Assembly: GCF_000428845.1 (NCBI RefSeq)
Contig: NZ_AUAS01000014.1
Location: 140,082-204,081, forward strand
DNA: 64,000 nucleotides
Direction of reading: 5' to 3'
Source of the DNA: Dyadobacter alkalitolerans DSM 23607
Lineage (GTDB): Bacteria; Bacteroidota; Bacteroidia; Cytophagales; Spirosomataceae
In this document: positions 25,646 to 35,340 of the stretch, piece after piece
Position numbering within the stretch: the first letter of the stretch is position 1
Layout: each line of letters starts with the position of its first letter
Notes under the pieces: model-generated
Seen by the model: only the letters and a program-made list of their open reading frames with translations
The model's database searches: none
What the model was told of the DNA's origin: nothing
Translations under genes and position numbers: made by a program

Positions 25646-28621
25646 ATGACTAATAAGAACGGAATTATCGGGCTTACCATCGTGATCGCCCTGATTAGCG
25701 TCTATTATCTCTCATTTACATTCGTGTCGCGCAACATTAAAGCCAAATCCGTGGCTTATGCGACTGATGCGAAAGGTGAGGTGGACCTGTCAAAAAAGCA
25801 ACGTTACATTGATTCGCTATGGCGCGAGGATGTGTACATCGGACATACTTTGCAAGAAGTAATGGAGCGTGAACTAAACCTTGGCCTTGATTTGCAAGGT
25901 GGGATGCACGTGGTGATGGAAGTGGCTCCTGCCGACATTTTGAAAGGAATGGCGGGCGGAAATGCACGCAGCGCAGCGTTCCAGACTGCATTGAAAAAAG
26001 CAGGTGAAGACAAAACGGCAAGCAACAGCGAATTTATCAATCGCTTTACAGCTGCATATAAAGAGGCTGCTCCTAATTCAAGTCTGGCAAGCCTTTTCGC
26101 AACGAGCTCTAACAGAGGCAAGATCAGCAGCAGCTCATCGGATGGCGATGTGATCAAAATGCTGAATACGGAGGTAAATAATTCTATCGACCGTGCATTC
26201 CAGATCACACAGGCCCGTATTGATAAGTTTGGGGTAACGAACCCGAACATTCAGCGTTTGCCAGGCCAGAACCGTATTTTGGTTGAGCTTCCTGGTGTGG
26301 ATAACCCTGAGCGTGTGCGTCGTTTGCTTTCAGGCGCTGCAAAACTTGAATTCTCTGAGGTTTATCTGACCAACGAACTGGCTTCGGGATTGGACGGTTT
26401 GGGAAAATATCTTGCTAAGCAGGAAGAAATCAAAAAAGCATCAGCAACAACAACCGCTGCTGCACCTGCCGCAACGGACACAACGAAGAAAACAGACGGA
26501 GGTCTGGCTGCGCAATTGGCTCAGAAAACTGCCGATTCAACTGCAACTGACTCCTCTACATTAGCCGCTCAAAGCGCTGCACTGACCAATTTATTCGTTC
26601 CAATGCCACAAGGCCTGGGCGTTTTCCTGAAAGATACAGCACGTGCAAGTGAAATTCTGCGTCGCCCGGAAGTGAAGGCAATGTTCCCTGCGGACCTTGT
26701 GTTTATGTGGGATCGTAAAGGAACCGAAGGCGTTAACAACCAACTGATTTTGCCATTGTATTTTATTAAAAAATCAAATGGTGAGGCTGCTATGGAAGGT
26801 GACGTGATCGTGGACGCAACGCATGACTACGATGAGCGTGGCCGCCCCGAAGTGACCATGCGTATGAATGGCGAAGGCGCTCGTAAATGGCGTTCACTGA
26901 CTGCCCGCAGCGTAGGCCGTCCGGTTGCTATCATTATCGATAACCTGGTTTACACTGCTCCGACTGTACAAGGCGAGATTCCTAATGGTAACTCCAGCAT
27001 TACCGGAAGCTTTACAGTAGAAGAGACAAAAGATATGTCCAACGTCCTGAAAGCGGGTAAATTGCCTGCTCCTACGCACATTGTAGAAGAAGCCGTTGTA
27101 GGTTCTTCACTGGGTGCTGAGGCGATCAATGACGGACTTATTTCTTCTGCAGTTGGTTTGCTGATCGTTTTGGTGTTCATGGTGGCTTATTACAGCCGCG
27201 CCGGCTGGATCGCTGATATTGCATTGCTGATCAACTTGTTCTTCCTATTGGGCGTTATGGCTTCTCTGGGAGCAGTTCTTACGCTATCCGGTATTGCTGG
27301 TATCGTGCTCTCCATTGGTATGGCCGTGGATGCAAACGTGCTTATTTACGAAGGGATCAAGGTTGAGCTGGAAGCAGGAAAACCTTTCGCACAGGCCGTT
27401 CGCGATGGTTTTAAACATTCACTAAGTGCTATTCTTGACTCCAACGTTACAACGTTGCTGACCGGTATTATCCTGTACACATTCGGCACCGGACTTGTAC
27501 TTGGATTTGCTACAACGCTTGTGCTTGGTTTGCTGACCTCTTTGTTCTGTGCGATATTCATCACGCGCTTGTTCCTTGAACAGCAGATCAAAAACGGCAA
27601 AAGTTTCAATTTCTATTCCGGTTTGACTAAAAACTGGTTTAAAGACAATCACTTCGATTTCGTTTCTCAACGTCGTCGTTTTTACATTATTTCGGGCGTT
27701 ATCATCGCTATTGGTATTGGTTCATTCATTTTCAAAGGATTCGGACTCGGTATTGATTTCAAAGGAGGCCGTTCTTATGTGGTTCGTTTCCAGGAGAATG
27801 TGGATGCGGATAAGCTGAGAACCATTATGGATGAGGACCTTGGCTCAACTACGGAGGTGAAAACATTTGGTGGGCAGGATCAGGTGAAAATAACAACCGC
27901 TTATCTGATTGAAGAAACATCTACGGATGCGGATCAGAAAGCGGAGGCAAAAATCCTCGCAGGTGTTAAGAAAATCCCTAACAATCCGGCTACAATCGTA
28001 AGCTCAAACAAAGTAGGGCCTACGATGGCAAATGACACACTATGGTCTGCTATGTACGCAATTTTGCTTGCACTTGCTGCCAACTTTGTTTACATCTTTA
28101 TCCGTTTCAAAAGGGTTGCATTCAGTTATGGTGCTGTTGTGTCTCTTGCGCATGACGTGATCATCATCCTGGCGATCTTCTCGCTGTTTAACGGCTGGTT
28201 GCCATGGTCGCTTGACATCGACCAGGCGTTCATCGGTGCGATCCTGACCATGATTGGTTATTCTATGAATGACACGGTTGTAATTTATGACCGTATCCGG
28301 GATTACCTGAAAGACGACAAAGCACGTAACCAAAGCCTGCCTACGGTTATCAACAATGCATTGAACAGTACATTGAGCCGTACGGCCGTAACGGGTATTT
28401 CGGTAATCCTTGTTCTTATCGTGTTGATGATCTTCGGAGGAGCTGTAATTCGTGGATTTACATTCTGTATGCTTCTTGGTGTAATCGTCGGAACATATTC
28501 TTCTCTGTTCGTAGCGGCGCCTATCGTAGTTGACTTGCTGCAACGCGAAAAAAGAAAAGAGCCAGCGTTAACGGTTGCAGAGCCGGTTGCGCCTGCGGGA
28601 GGCAAAAAGATTAAAGCATAA
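25646..28621 (+). CDS. secDF: Fused protein translocase subunits SecDF
   Basis: SecD and SecF in one 991-residue chain. It uses the proton gradient to pull preproteins out of SecYEG. The SecD half starts with a transmembrane helix (6-28); its P1 region shows LGLDLQGGMHVVMEV and the membrane part shows GMAVDANVLIYEGIK. The SecF half begins near residue 670 with RRRFYIISGVIIAIG, GLGIDFKGGRSYVVRF and YSMNDTVVIYDRIRD. Residues about 260-315 are a low-complexity Ala/Thr/Asp/Lys insertion inside the periplasmic domain. Such fusions are normal in Bacteroidota. Monocistronic, with a terminator after the stop. Confidence 0.97.
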   Translation: MTNKNGIIGLTIVIALISVYYLSFTFVSRNIKAKSVAYATDAKGEVDLSKKQRYIDSLWREDVYIGHTLQEVMERELNLGLDLQGGMHVVMEVAPADILKGMAGGNARSAAFQTALKKAGEDKTASNSEFINRFTAAYKEAAPNSSLASLFATSSNRGKISSSSSDGDVIKMLNTEVNNSIDRAFQITQARIDKFGVTNPNIQRLPGQNRILVELPGVDNPERVRRLLSGAAKLEFSEVYLTNELASGLDGLGKYLAKQEEIKKASATTTAAAPAATDTTKKTDGGLAAQLAQKTADSTATDSSTLAAQSAALTNLFVPMPQGLGVFLKDTARASEILRRPEVKAMFPADLVFMWDRKGTEGVNNQLILPLYFIKKSNGEAAMEGDVIVDATHDYDERGRPEVTMRMNGEGARKWRSLTARSVGRPVAIIIDNLVYTAPTVQGEIPNGNSSITGSFTVEETKDMSNVLKAGKLPAPTHIVEEAVVGSSLGAEAINDGLISSAVGLLIVLVFMVAYYSRAGWIADIALLINLFFLLGVMASLGAVLTLSGIAGIVLSIGMAVDANVLIYEGIKVELEAGKPFAQAVRDGFKHSLSAILDSNVTTLLTGIILYTFGTGLVLGFATTLVLGLLTSLFCAIFITRLFLEQQIKNGKSFNFYSGLTKNWFKDNHFDFVSQRRRFYIISGVIIAIGIGSFIFKGFGLGIDFKGGRSYVVRFQENVDADKLRTIMDEDLGSTTEVKTFGGQDQVKITTAYLIEETSTDADQKAEAKILAGVKKIPNNPATIVSSNKVGPTMANDTLWSAMYAILLALAANFVYIFIRFKRVAFSYGAVVSLAHDVIIILAIFSLFNGWLPWSLDIDQAFIGAILTMIGYSMNDTVVIYDRIRDYLKDDKARNQSLPTVINNALNSTLSRTAVTGISVILVLIVLMIFGGAVIRGFTFCMLLGVIVGTYSSLFVAAPIVVDLLQREKRKEPALTVAEPVAPAGGKKIKA

Positions 28622-28635
28622 GGATTTTTTAGAAT

Positions 28636-28669
28636 AAAAAGGGGTTAAGTTCATTACTTTCCCCTTTTT
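28636..28669 (+). terminator. Intrinsic terminator of secDF
   Basis: A 9-bp stem (28636-28644 with 28661-28669), 16-base loop, T-run at the end. It starts 15 bases after the stop. Confidence 0.7.
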
Positions 28670-28747
28670 ATTTTGCCTATATACTCATATGGAAAATTTT
28701 CTTTTTAGTTTTAGCAGATGTTAATATAACTACAACAAACGCATTAT

Positions 28748-30208
28748 ATGGCAAATCAGCTCTGGGCAAAAAAGCCTATTGAAAAATTATTGCAAGAATC
28801 AACCGGAGAAGCGAACCAGTTAAAGCGATCACTTAGTTCAACCAGTTTGGTAGCCCTCGGCATTGGTGCCATTATCGGGGCCGGGCTCTTTTCATTAACA
28901 GGGATTGCCGCTGCCGAACATTCAGGACCGGCAGTTACCATTTCATTCATACTTGCAGCCGTGGGTTGCGGATTTGCCGGACTTTGCTACGCAGAGTTTG
29001 CATCCATGATACCCATTGCGGGAAGTGCTTACACCTATTCCTATGCTACTATGGGCGAATTTGTTGCCTGGATCATCGGCTGGGACCTTGTTTTGGAATA
29101 TGCATTGGGAGCGGCTACCGTTTCGGTAAGCTGGTCACGTTATCTGCTGGAATTCCTGAGCAAATTTGACATTCACCTTCCTACACAGCTCGTTTGCTCT
29201 CCTTTTGAAGTTGTTAAATTGAGCGACGGCACCATAATAGACAACGGAATCGTAAATTTGCCGGCCATATTCATCGTCTGCATGCTTTCAATGCTTTTGA
29301 TCAGAGGAACAGAAGGTTCTGCGTTTTTGAACAATATGCTTGTTGTGTTGAAAGTGGCAGTTGTGCTTATTTTCATCGCACTGGGATGGAGCCACATTGA
29401 CCCACAAAATTATGTGCCTTACATTCCTGAGAACACAGGAAACTATGAAAACTTCGGCTGGACTGGAATTGCCACTGGTGCCGCGGTCGTTTTCTTTGCA
29501 TTTATTGGTTTTGACGCCGTTTCAACGGCAGCCCAGGAAGCAAAGAATCCACAAAAAGGAATGCCGATCGGGATTCTTGGATCGCTTGTTGTTTGTACGA
29601 TCCTTTATGTGCTGTTTGCGCACGTTATGACGGGTTTGGTAAAGTATACGGAATTCGCAAACGACGCAAAACCAGCCGCCACAGCCTTTGCCAAAACAGG
29701 TTATGATTCGCTACAAACGGCTTTGATCATTGCTATTCTGGCTGGTTACACATCTGTAATGCTGGTTATGTTATTGGGGCAAAGCCGCGTGTTCTATTCA
29801 ATGAGTAAAGACGGACTTTTGCCAAGATTTTTCAGTGATGTACATGCAAAATTCGCTACGCCCTGGAAAACAAACCTTTTCTTTATGGGCTTTGTAAGCA
29901 TTTTCGCGGGTCTAGTGCCGGTTAGTGACCTGGGCCACATGGTGAGTATCGGAACATTGTTTGCATTCTGCCTCGTATGTGTGGGTGTGTGGATGCTGCG
30001 TGTGAAGAGGCCTGATCTGAAACGTTCATTCAAGACTCCCCTGGTTCCTTTTGTGCCGATTATGGGTATTGTCGTATGCCTTTACCTGATGTATTCACTT
30101 CCTGTTGAAAGCTGGTATCGTCTTGCGGTCTGGCTGGCACTGGGTCTTGCGGTATATTTCGGTTATGGAAAGAAAAACAGTAAAATAGGCAGAGAAGGTA
30201 ACATTTAA
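28748..30208 (+). CDS. APC-family amino acid permease
   Basis: A 486-residue transporter with about twelve transmembrane helices, close to the cationic amino acid transporter group (YfnA/CAT type). The first helix carries the substrate-binding break GIGAIIGAGLFSLTG, and a later block FFAFIGFDAVSTAAQEAKNPQKGMP is the CAT-family consensus. The N-terminal tail (KKPIEKLLQES) is typical of this group. Substrate is not decided by sequence; Lys/Arg or broad amino acid uptake is possible. Monocistronic between two terminators. Confidence 0.92.
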   Translation: MANQLWAKKPIEKLLQESTGEANQLKRSLSSTSLVALGIGAIIGAGLFSLTGIAAAEHSGPAVTISFILAAVGCGFAGLCYAEFASMIPIAGSAYTYSYATMGEFVAWIIGWDLVLEYALGAATVSVSWSRYLLEFLSKFDIHLPTQLVCSPFEVVKLSDGTIIDNGIVNLPAIFIVCMLSMLLIRGTEGSAFLNNMLVVLKVAVVLIFIALGWSHIDPQNYVPYIPENTGNYENFGWTGIATGAAVVFFAFIGFDAVSTAAQEAKNPQKGMPIGILGSLVVCTILYVLFAHVMTGLVKYTEFANDAKPAATAFAKTGYDSLQTALIIAILAGYTSVMLVMLLGQSRVFYSMSKDGLLPRFFSDVHAKFATPWKTNLFFMGFVSIFAGLVPVSDLGHMVSIGTLFAFCLVCVGVWMLRVKRPDLKRSFKTPLVPFVPIMGIVVCLYLMYSLPVESWYRLAVWLALGLAVYFGYGKKNSKIGREGNI

Positions 30209-30231
30209 GTGTAATCTGATTTGTTTTATAC

Positions 30232-30270
30232 AAAAAGACCCTGCTTTCACATTAGAAGCAGGGTCTTTTT
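30232..30270. terminator. Strong bidirectional terminator
   Basis: A perfect 15-bp stem (30232-30246 with 30256-30270), 9-base loop and T-runs on both strands, between the convergent permease and lhgO genes. Confidence 0.9.
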
Positions 30271-30287
30271 TATATAGTTTAAAGACG

Positions 30288-31487
30288 TTAAATTCTCGCT
30301 AGAACGCGTTCAGAAACTGTTTGCCCGATGGATAAGGAGGATGTTGCAGCCGGAGAAGGTGCATTGCAGACATTGATCGCGTTCTTGTTTTCAATGATGG
30401 AGAAATCATCCAGCAGCCCACCGTCATAATCACAAGCCTGCGCGCGAACCCCTGCGCCGCCCGGAATAAGGTCATCGCTCTGGATCTCCGGAATAAGCCC
30501 TTGTAATGCTTTGGTAAATGCAGCCTTGGAAAAAGAACGGTAATACTCACCCATGCCTGTTTTCCAATATTTCATCGCCACTTTCCTGAAACCCGGCCAG
30601 GCCAGTGATTCCATCAATTCCGGAACATTGACATCCAGCTTATTATAACCTTCCCGACGAAACGCAAAAACCGCATTGGGCCCCGCTTCAACGCCGCCTT
30701 CGATCATGCGCGTAAAATGCACACCCAGGAAGGGGAAGTTAGGATCTGGGACAGGATAGATCAGGTTTTTTACTAAATGCTGTTTTTCAGGTTTGATCTT
30801 ATAATATTCACCCCGGAAAGGGATGATCCGCACCTTAATGTCCTCAGGTTGTGTTAATTGAGCTACTTTATCAGAATAAAGCCCTGCGCAGTTGACGATC
30901 AGTTTTGTTTGATAAACTTTGCCTGTTGCTGAAACAACCTCGGAATGTGTGTTCCGGTTTTTTATATCAATGGCTTTCTCCCCTAACCGAATTTCACCGC
31001 CTATTTTCTGGAAGCATTCTGCATACTTTTCCGAAACCGCTTTGTAATCGATAATGCCCGTATAAGGAACCCAGATGCCTTCTAATCCGACCACATGCGG
31101 CTCGATTTCCCGGATTTCTCCTTGCGAGATCATCCTGTTTTCAGTCAAGCCATTCTGATTTCCTCTTTCGAACAAATTCCGCAGCAATGGCCTTTGATCT
31201 TCGGTCGTTGCAACCACAATTTTCCCGCACAAGTCATAATGCACGCCTTCCCGGTCGCAAAAATCGATTAGCATTTGATAACCTCGGATGCAATTAGTGG
31301 CTTTGAGACTGCCGGGTTTATAGTAAAGCCCGGAATGGATTACGCCGCTGTTGTGGCCGGTTTGGTGTTTGGCCACTTCGTTTTCCTTTTCGAGAAGCAG
31401 AATTTTAAGCGAAGGCCGCTGCTCTTTCAGTCGCAATGCTGTGGCGAGCCCTACAATGCCTCCGCCTATGATGGTAATGTCGTACAT
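30288..31487 (-). CDS. lhgO: L-2-hydroxyglutarate oxidase/dehydrogenase
   Basis: A 399-residue FAD enzyme of the DAO superfamily that oxidises L-2-hydroxyglutarate to 2-oxoglutarate, passing electrons to the membrane quinone pool or oxygen. The N-terminus is the dinucleotide fold ITIIGGGIVGLATALRL, then LLLEKENEVAKHQTGHNSGVIHSGLYY, which is highly characteristic of LhgO. VNCAGLYSDKVA and the C-terminal GGAGVRAQACDYDGGLLDDF complete the fit. I chose the ATG at 31487 because the FAD motif must be close to the N-terminus; the open frame above adds 61 unrelated residues. Cotranscribed with anmK (34-base gap). Confidence 0.93.
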   Translation of the reverse strand: MYDITIIGGGIVGLATALRLKEQRPSLKILLLEKENEVAKHQTGHNSGVIHSGLYYKPGSLKATNCIRGYQMLIDFCDREGVHYDLCGKIVVATTEDQRPLLRNLFERGNQNGLTENRMISQGEIREIEPHVVGLEGIWVPYTGIIDYKAVSEKYAECFQKIGGEIRLGEKAIDIKNRNTHSEVVSATGKVYQTKLIVNCAGLYSDKVAQLTQPEDIKVRIIPFRGEYYKIKPEKQHLVKNLIYPVPDPNFPFLGVHFTRMIEGGVEAGPNAVFAFRREGYNKLDVNVPELMESLAWPGFRKVAMKYWKTGMGEYYRSFSKAAFTKALQGLIPEIQSDDLIPGGAGVRAQACDYDGGLLDDFSIIENKNAINVCNAPSPAATSSLSIGQTVSERVLARI

Positions 31488-31521
31488 GGGTTGTTTAATT
31501 ACTAAAATGAAAAGCGCCTGA

Positions 31522-32715
31522 TCAGCCTGGAAAAGAGATTTTTCCCATGGAAACGCCGGGCACTCCTTCCTTTTCGCCAAAATGCATTTGCTGGCCAGCC
31601 ACCGCTTCATTGGCCAAAACAGCAAACAAAACCGCTTCCTTTGCATCGCCGGAAATGCCGAGCTTATCAATTTTCAAAACCTGACGATTCAGCGCATTGG
31701 AAATCCCGGACATTAAAACCGGGTTATGCGCGCCTCCACCACTCGCGTAAATGTTGTAAACTTCATCCTCGTTCATGACGCTTTTGATAGCGTCGGAAAT
31801 GGTCTCCGCGCTGAGTTGCGTCAATGTGGCGATAATGTCCTGCCGGGAAAGCGAAATAAGTTTCGACTGCTGAATGGCGGTTTCCACGTAATCAAAGTTG
31901 AAAACTTCGGGGCCGGTTGTTTTGGGGAAAGGCGCTTTAAAAAAGGAATAGGATTTTAATGCCGTCAACAATATTTCATTGACCTTCCCGCTGGCAGCTA
32001 TCGCGCCGTTTTCATCATACGGCTTGTGGAAAAAACGTTTCGTATAAGCGTCCAAAAGTGTATTTCCGGGACCTGTATCGGTCGTGAATATTTTGGTTGT
32101 GTCTAATGAACCCGGCAGAAATGTAAAGTTGGCAATACCGCCCATATTGAGAAGAATGCGGTTTTCACCTGCTTTGGAAAAAAGAAAATGATCGCCATAA
32201 ACGGCGAGCGGCGCGCCTTCACCGCCTGCGGCAATGTGTTTTTGACGGAAATCACTTAATGTAATCACGCCCGTCTTCGCTGCAATGTGGTCGCCGTCGC
32301 CGATCTGCAATGTGGCATTCGGGAAACCAGGCAGCTTATGCTGTTTTTTGGGAGCGTGAAAAACCGTCTGGCCGTGACTTGCGATAAGGTCAATGTGCTC
32401 AATGTCAAGGTCCCAGCTATTAAGGCAATCCAGGATCATTTTGGCGTGCGTCGTGCCTATGAACGGGTTCAGGAGACAGAGCTGCTGAAAATCGATCTGC
32501 CTTTTTGCGAAAATTTGCAGTATTTCATTGCGAAATTCCTCAGTGTAAGGCACGGTTGTGAAAAATTCCAGTTCCAGTTTTGTTTCTGTTCCGCTTCCTT
32601 CAATGTTACAAACAGCCACATCCAGCCCGTCCAGAGAAGTTCCGGACATGAGCCCAATGATCCTGCGGGACTTTTTGCGGGAGATTTCGTAGAGTTTCTC
32701 AATATGCGCTCTCAT
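31522..32715 (-). CDS. anmK: Anhydro-N-acetylmuramic acid kinase
   Basis: Opens and phosphorylates 1,6-anhydro-MurNAc to MurNAc-6-phosphate in peptidoglycan recycling. The protein has 397 residues. Motifs are GLMSGTSLDGLDVAV (phosphate loop), ASHGQTVFHAP, LQIGDGDHIAAKTGV, NMGGIANFTFLP, DTGPGNTLLDA and SGGGAHNPVLM. Length is normal. The start follows the ricT terminator, so transcription of anmK-lhgO probably begins in the short gap. Why LhgO and AnmK share a transcript is not obvious. The BadF-type amino sugar kinase at 16.5 kb could belong to the same recycling pathway. Confidence 0.96.
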   Translation of the reverse strand: MRAHIEKLYEISRKKSRRIIGLMSGTSLDGLDVAVCNIEGSGTETKLELEFFTTVPYTEEFRNEILQIFAKRQIDFQQLCLLNPFIGTTHAKMILDCLNSWDLDIEHIDLIASHGQTVFHAPKKQHKLPGFPNATLQIGDGDHIAAKTGVITLSDFRQKHIAAGGEGAPLAVYGDHFLFSKAGENRILLNMGGIANFTFLPGSLDTTKIFTTDTGPGNTLLDAYTKRFFHKPYDENGAIAASGKVNEILLTALKSYSFFKAPFPKTTGPEVFNFDYVETAIQQSKLISLSRQDIIATLTQLSAETISDAIKSVMNEDEVYNIYASGGGAHNPVLMSGISNALNRQVLKIDKLGISGDAKEAVLFAVLANEAVAGQQMHFGEKEGVPGVSMGKISFPG

Positions 32716-32734
32716 AAGCCGTTTTGTAAAAAAA

Positions 32735-32766
32735 GGAAGCCAAACTTTTACAAGTTTTGACTTCCT
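32735..32766 (-). terminator. Intrinsic terminator of ricT
   Basis: An imperfect stem of about 13 bp (one mismatch, one bulge; 32735-32747 with 32753-32766) followed on the minus strand by a run of seven T. Confidence 0.7.
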
Positions 32767-32789
32767 TTCAGTTATTAATTCTCCCGGAT

Positions 32790-33986
32790 TTAATCGGTTT
32801 TCTGTGGAGAAGAAGCCTGCGGTTTGTTGGCATTGTTCTTATTCTTGCCCGACCGGTTTTTCTTCTTTTTCTTCTTCTTTTGCTCCTCGCTGTATTTTTT
32901 ATCCAGGTTCTCAAGATCGCTGTTGATCTTTCCAGGTGCCCTGTCCACCGCAGTTCTCTCAACCTGAGGCGTCAGGATTTCCAGCGATTCCGGAATGATA
33001 TCCTTTTTGTTCAGCTCCATGATTTCCAGCACTTTACTGATCGCCACCGGATACCAGTTCGTGTCTTTATCAAAGCCGAACCACATGATCTTTTTGAAAA
33101 TGTCGGTCTTTTGCAAAACAGCAACCCCTTTTTTGGTCTTCAAAGGCACATCCACTGTCGGAATGTCCCGCAAAGCATCAATGTAGGTTTCCAGCTCGTA
33201 ATTCAGGCAGCATTTCAAGCGACCACATTGTCCTGAAAGTTTGGCAGGATTCAATGACAAATTCTGATAACGCGCTGCTGCTGTGGATATATTTTTAAAA
33301 TCCGTAAGCCAGGTCGAGCAGCACAATTCGCGTCCGCAAGAGCCTAATCCGCCCAAACGGCTCGCTTCCTGGCGCAGACTGATCTGCCGCATTTCAATCC
33401 TTACCTTGAATTCCGAAGCCAGAGATTTGATCAGCTCACGGAAATCCACTCGTTCTTCGGAGGAATAATAGAATGTCGTCTTGGTATTATCCGACTGAAA
33501 TTCCACATCTGAGAGCTTCATATTAAGCTTCATCTCGCGGATAATCTCGCGTGTACGATACAGCGTCGGCATTTCACGAGCCATAGCCTGCGTATGCTTA
33601 TCGAGGTCTTTTTCAGTGGCTACGCGGTAAATGACGTGCATGTCATCATTGATGACCACGTTTTTACGCTTCATTTGAAGCCTTACCAGCTCGCCCTGCA
33701 AAGAAACCGTCCCGATATGCTGGCCGGACGCCATTTCACAGACTACATAGTCGCCCGTGATGAATTCCAGCTGATTTATATTTCTGAAATACTCTTTTCT
33801 TCCTCCTTTGAATTTAACTTCTACAACATCAAAACGCTGGCTGACAGGCACATCCATGTGACTAAGCCAGTCAAAAACGTTCATTTTATTGCAACCACCT
33901 GTTCCACAGGTTCCATTACTTCCACATCCTGAGACTGCCGATCCATTAGAACCGCATCCGCCGGATGAACATGATCCACATCCCAT
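32790..33986 (-). CDS. ricT: RicT/YaaT-like PSP1-domain protein
   Basis: A 398-residue protein of the PSP1 family. In Bacillus RicT (YaaT) joins RicA and RicF in an Fe-S complex that affects RNA processing and development. Residues 1-34 are Gly/Ser-rich with six Cys (GCGSCSSGGCGS and similar), a possible metal-binding extension. The PSP1 core (about 50-290) contains SLASEFKVRIEMRQISLRQEASRLGGLGSCGRELCC, whose Cys cluster with LSGQCGRLKCCLNYE is conserved in the family. The C-terminal tail is Lys-rich (seven Lys in a row). No RicA or RicF homologue is in the window. It follows purD by 14 bases, so both are one operon. Confidence 0.9.
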   Translation of the reverse strand: MGCGSCSSGGCGSNGSAVSGCGSNGTCGTGGCNKMNVFDWLSHMDVPVSQRFDVVEVKFKGGRKEYFRNINQLEFITGDYVVCEMASGQHIGTVSLQGELVRLQMKRKNVVINDDMHVIYRVATEKDLDKHTQAMAREMPTLYRTREIIREMKLNMKLSDVEFQSDNTKTTFYYSSEERVDFRELIKSLASEFKVRIEMRQISLRQEASRLGGLGSCGRELCCSTWLTDFKNISTAAARYQNLSLNPAKLSGQCGRLKCCLNYELETYIDALRDIPTVDVPLKTKKGVAVLQKTDIFKKIMWFGFDKDTNWYPVAISKVLEIMELNKKDIIPESLEILTPQVERTAVDRAPGKINSDLENLDKKYSEEQKKKKKKKNRSGKNKNNANKPQASSPQKTD

Positions 33987-34000
33987 AGTTACTCATATCA

Positions 34001-35290
34001 TCAATCGTTATAACGTATTAAATCCACACCGATGTCATGACGGAAATATTTGCCCTCAAACTGCACAGCCTGGGCCGCGCGCTGCGATTTGTGAACCGCA
34101 TTTTCGAGGGAATTGGCCAGGCCTGTAAGCGCCATCACCCTTCCTCCATTTGTCACAACTTCGGTGTTTCCATTGAAAGTAGTGCCCGCGTGGTATAAAA
34201 ACACATCTTCTACTTTTTGGCTGCCGGAAATTACCTTTCCTTTTTCATAATCTCCTGGATAACCTCCTGACACAACCACGGTCGTCACGGCCACCTGCGG
34301 GGAAATTTGTAATTCAAAATCGTTCAAAGTCCCTTTCGCCGTTGAGGCCATGAGCATAGCAAAATCCGACTGGATCCGTGGAATCACAACCTCCGTTTCC
34401 GGATCACCCATTCTCACATTGTATTCGATCACAAAAGGCTCCCCTTTTATGTTCATTAAGCCGATAAAAATGAAGCCAACGTATTTAATGCCTTCACTTT
34501 TCAAACCCTGCAAGGTAGGTTTAACGACTTTTTCATCTACTTTTTTCAAAAAATTGGCATCCGCAAATGCGACAGGCGACACAGCGCCCATTCCCCCCGT
34601 ATTCAGGCCTGTATCGTTCTCACCGATGCGTTTGTAATCCTTCGCTTCGGGTAAAATTTTATAATGCTCTCCATCTGAAAGGACAAATACGGATAATTCT
34701 ATCCCTTTCAAAAATTGTTCTATCACAACCTTGTTGCCCGCATCGCCGAATTTACGGTCCAGAAGCATTTCCCTGAATGCCGTTTCCGCTTCTGAATGCT
34801 TTTCTGCGATGATAACACCTTTGCCGGCAGCCAGTCCGTCGGCTTTCAAAACAATCGGAAGTGGGTGGGCTTCGAGATATTCCAGGCCTTGTTCCAATGT
34901 ATCAACGGTGAATGTTGCAGAAGAAGCCGTTGGAATGCCGTATTTCTGCATGAATTGTTTGGAGAAATCCTTGCTTCCCTCCAATTGCGCACCCGCTTTA
35001 TTCGGGCCTATGATTTTTATTTTTGAAAGATCTGCCCTGGATTCAAAATAATCGACAATGCCGTTGACCAATGGTTCTTCCGGACCTACGATCACCAGTT
35101 CAACATTGTTTTCCAACACCGCATTGGCGATGGCATCAAAATCATTGTAAGATATAGAGAGGTTGGTTGCAACACCCGCAGTTCCCGCGTTGCCGGGCGC
35201 TACATATAAACTGTCACAAAGAGGGCTTTGGGCTATTTTCCAGGCAAAGGCATGTTCTCTTCCGCCTGATCCCAATATTAGTATATTCAT
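34001..35290 (-). CDS. purD: Phosphoribosylamine-glycine ligase (GARS)
   Basis: Joins phosphoribosylamine and glycine with ATP in purine synthesis. The protein has 429 residues in ATP-grasp order: N domain NILILGSGGREHAFAWKI, the phosphate loop KADGLAAGKGVIIA, GIELSVFVLSDGEHY, GGMGAVSPV and YNVRMGDPETEVVIPR. Length is normal. The other pur genes are elsewhere. recQ ends 50 bases upstream in the same direction and ricT follows after 14 bases, so a recQ-purD-ricT transcript is possible. Confidence 0.97.
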   Translation of the reverse strand: MNILILGSGGREHAFAWKIAQSPLCDSLYVAPGNAGTAGVATNLSISYNDFDAIANAVLENNVELVIVGPEEPLVNGIVDYFESRADLSKIKIIGPNKAGAQLEGSKDFSKQFMQKYGIPTASSATFTVDTLEQGLEYLEAHPLPIVLKADGLAAGKGVIIAEKHSEAETAFREMLLDRKFGDAGNKVVIEQFLKGIELSVFVLSDGEHYKILPEAKDYKRIGENDTGLNTGGMGAVSPVAFADANFLKKVDEKVVKPTLQGLKSEGIKYVGFIFIGLMNIKGEPFVIEYNVRMGDPETEVVIPRIQSDFAMLMASTAKGTLNDFELQISPQVAVTTVVVSGGYPGDYEKGKVISGSQKVEDVFLYHAGTTFNGNTEVVTNGGRVMALTGLANSLENAVHKSQRAAQAVQFEGKYFRHDIGVDLIRYND

Positions 35291-35340
35291 AAATGGTTAA
35301 TTGTTTCACTAAAACACTGACAACAAGTCCTTCCAGCCCG

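Noticed and set aside
28040..28543. 167-codon frame antisense to secDF
   Set aside because: Gln/Asn/Tyr/Arg-biased sequence complementary to conserved SecF codons. No family match.
31488..31670. 61-residue N-terminal extension of LhgO
   Set aside because: It would place the FAD motif far from the N-terminus and overlaps anmK.
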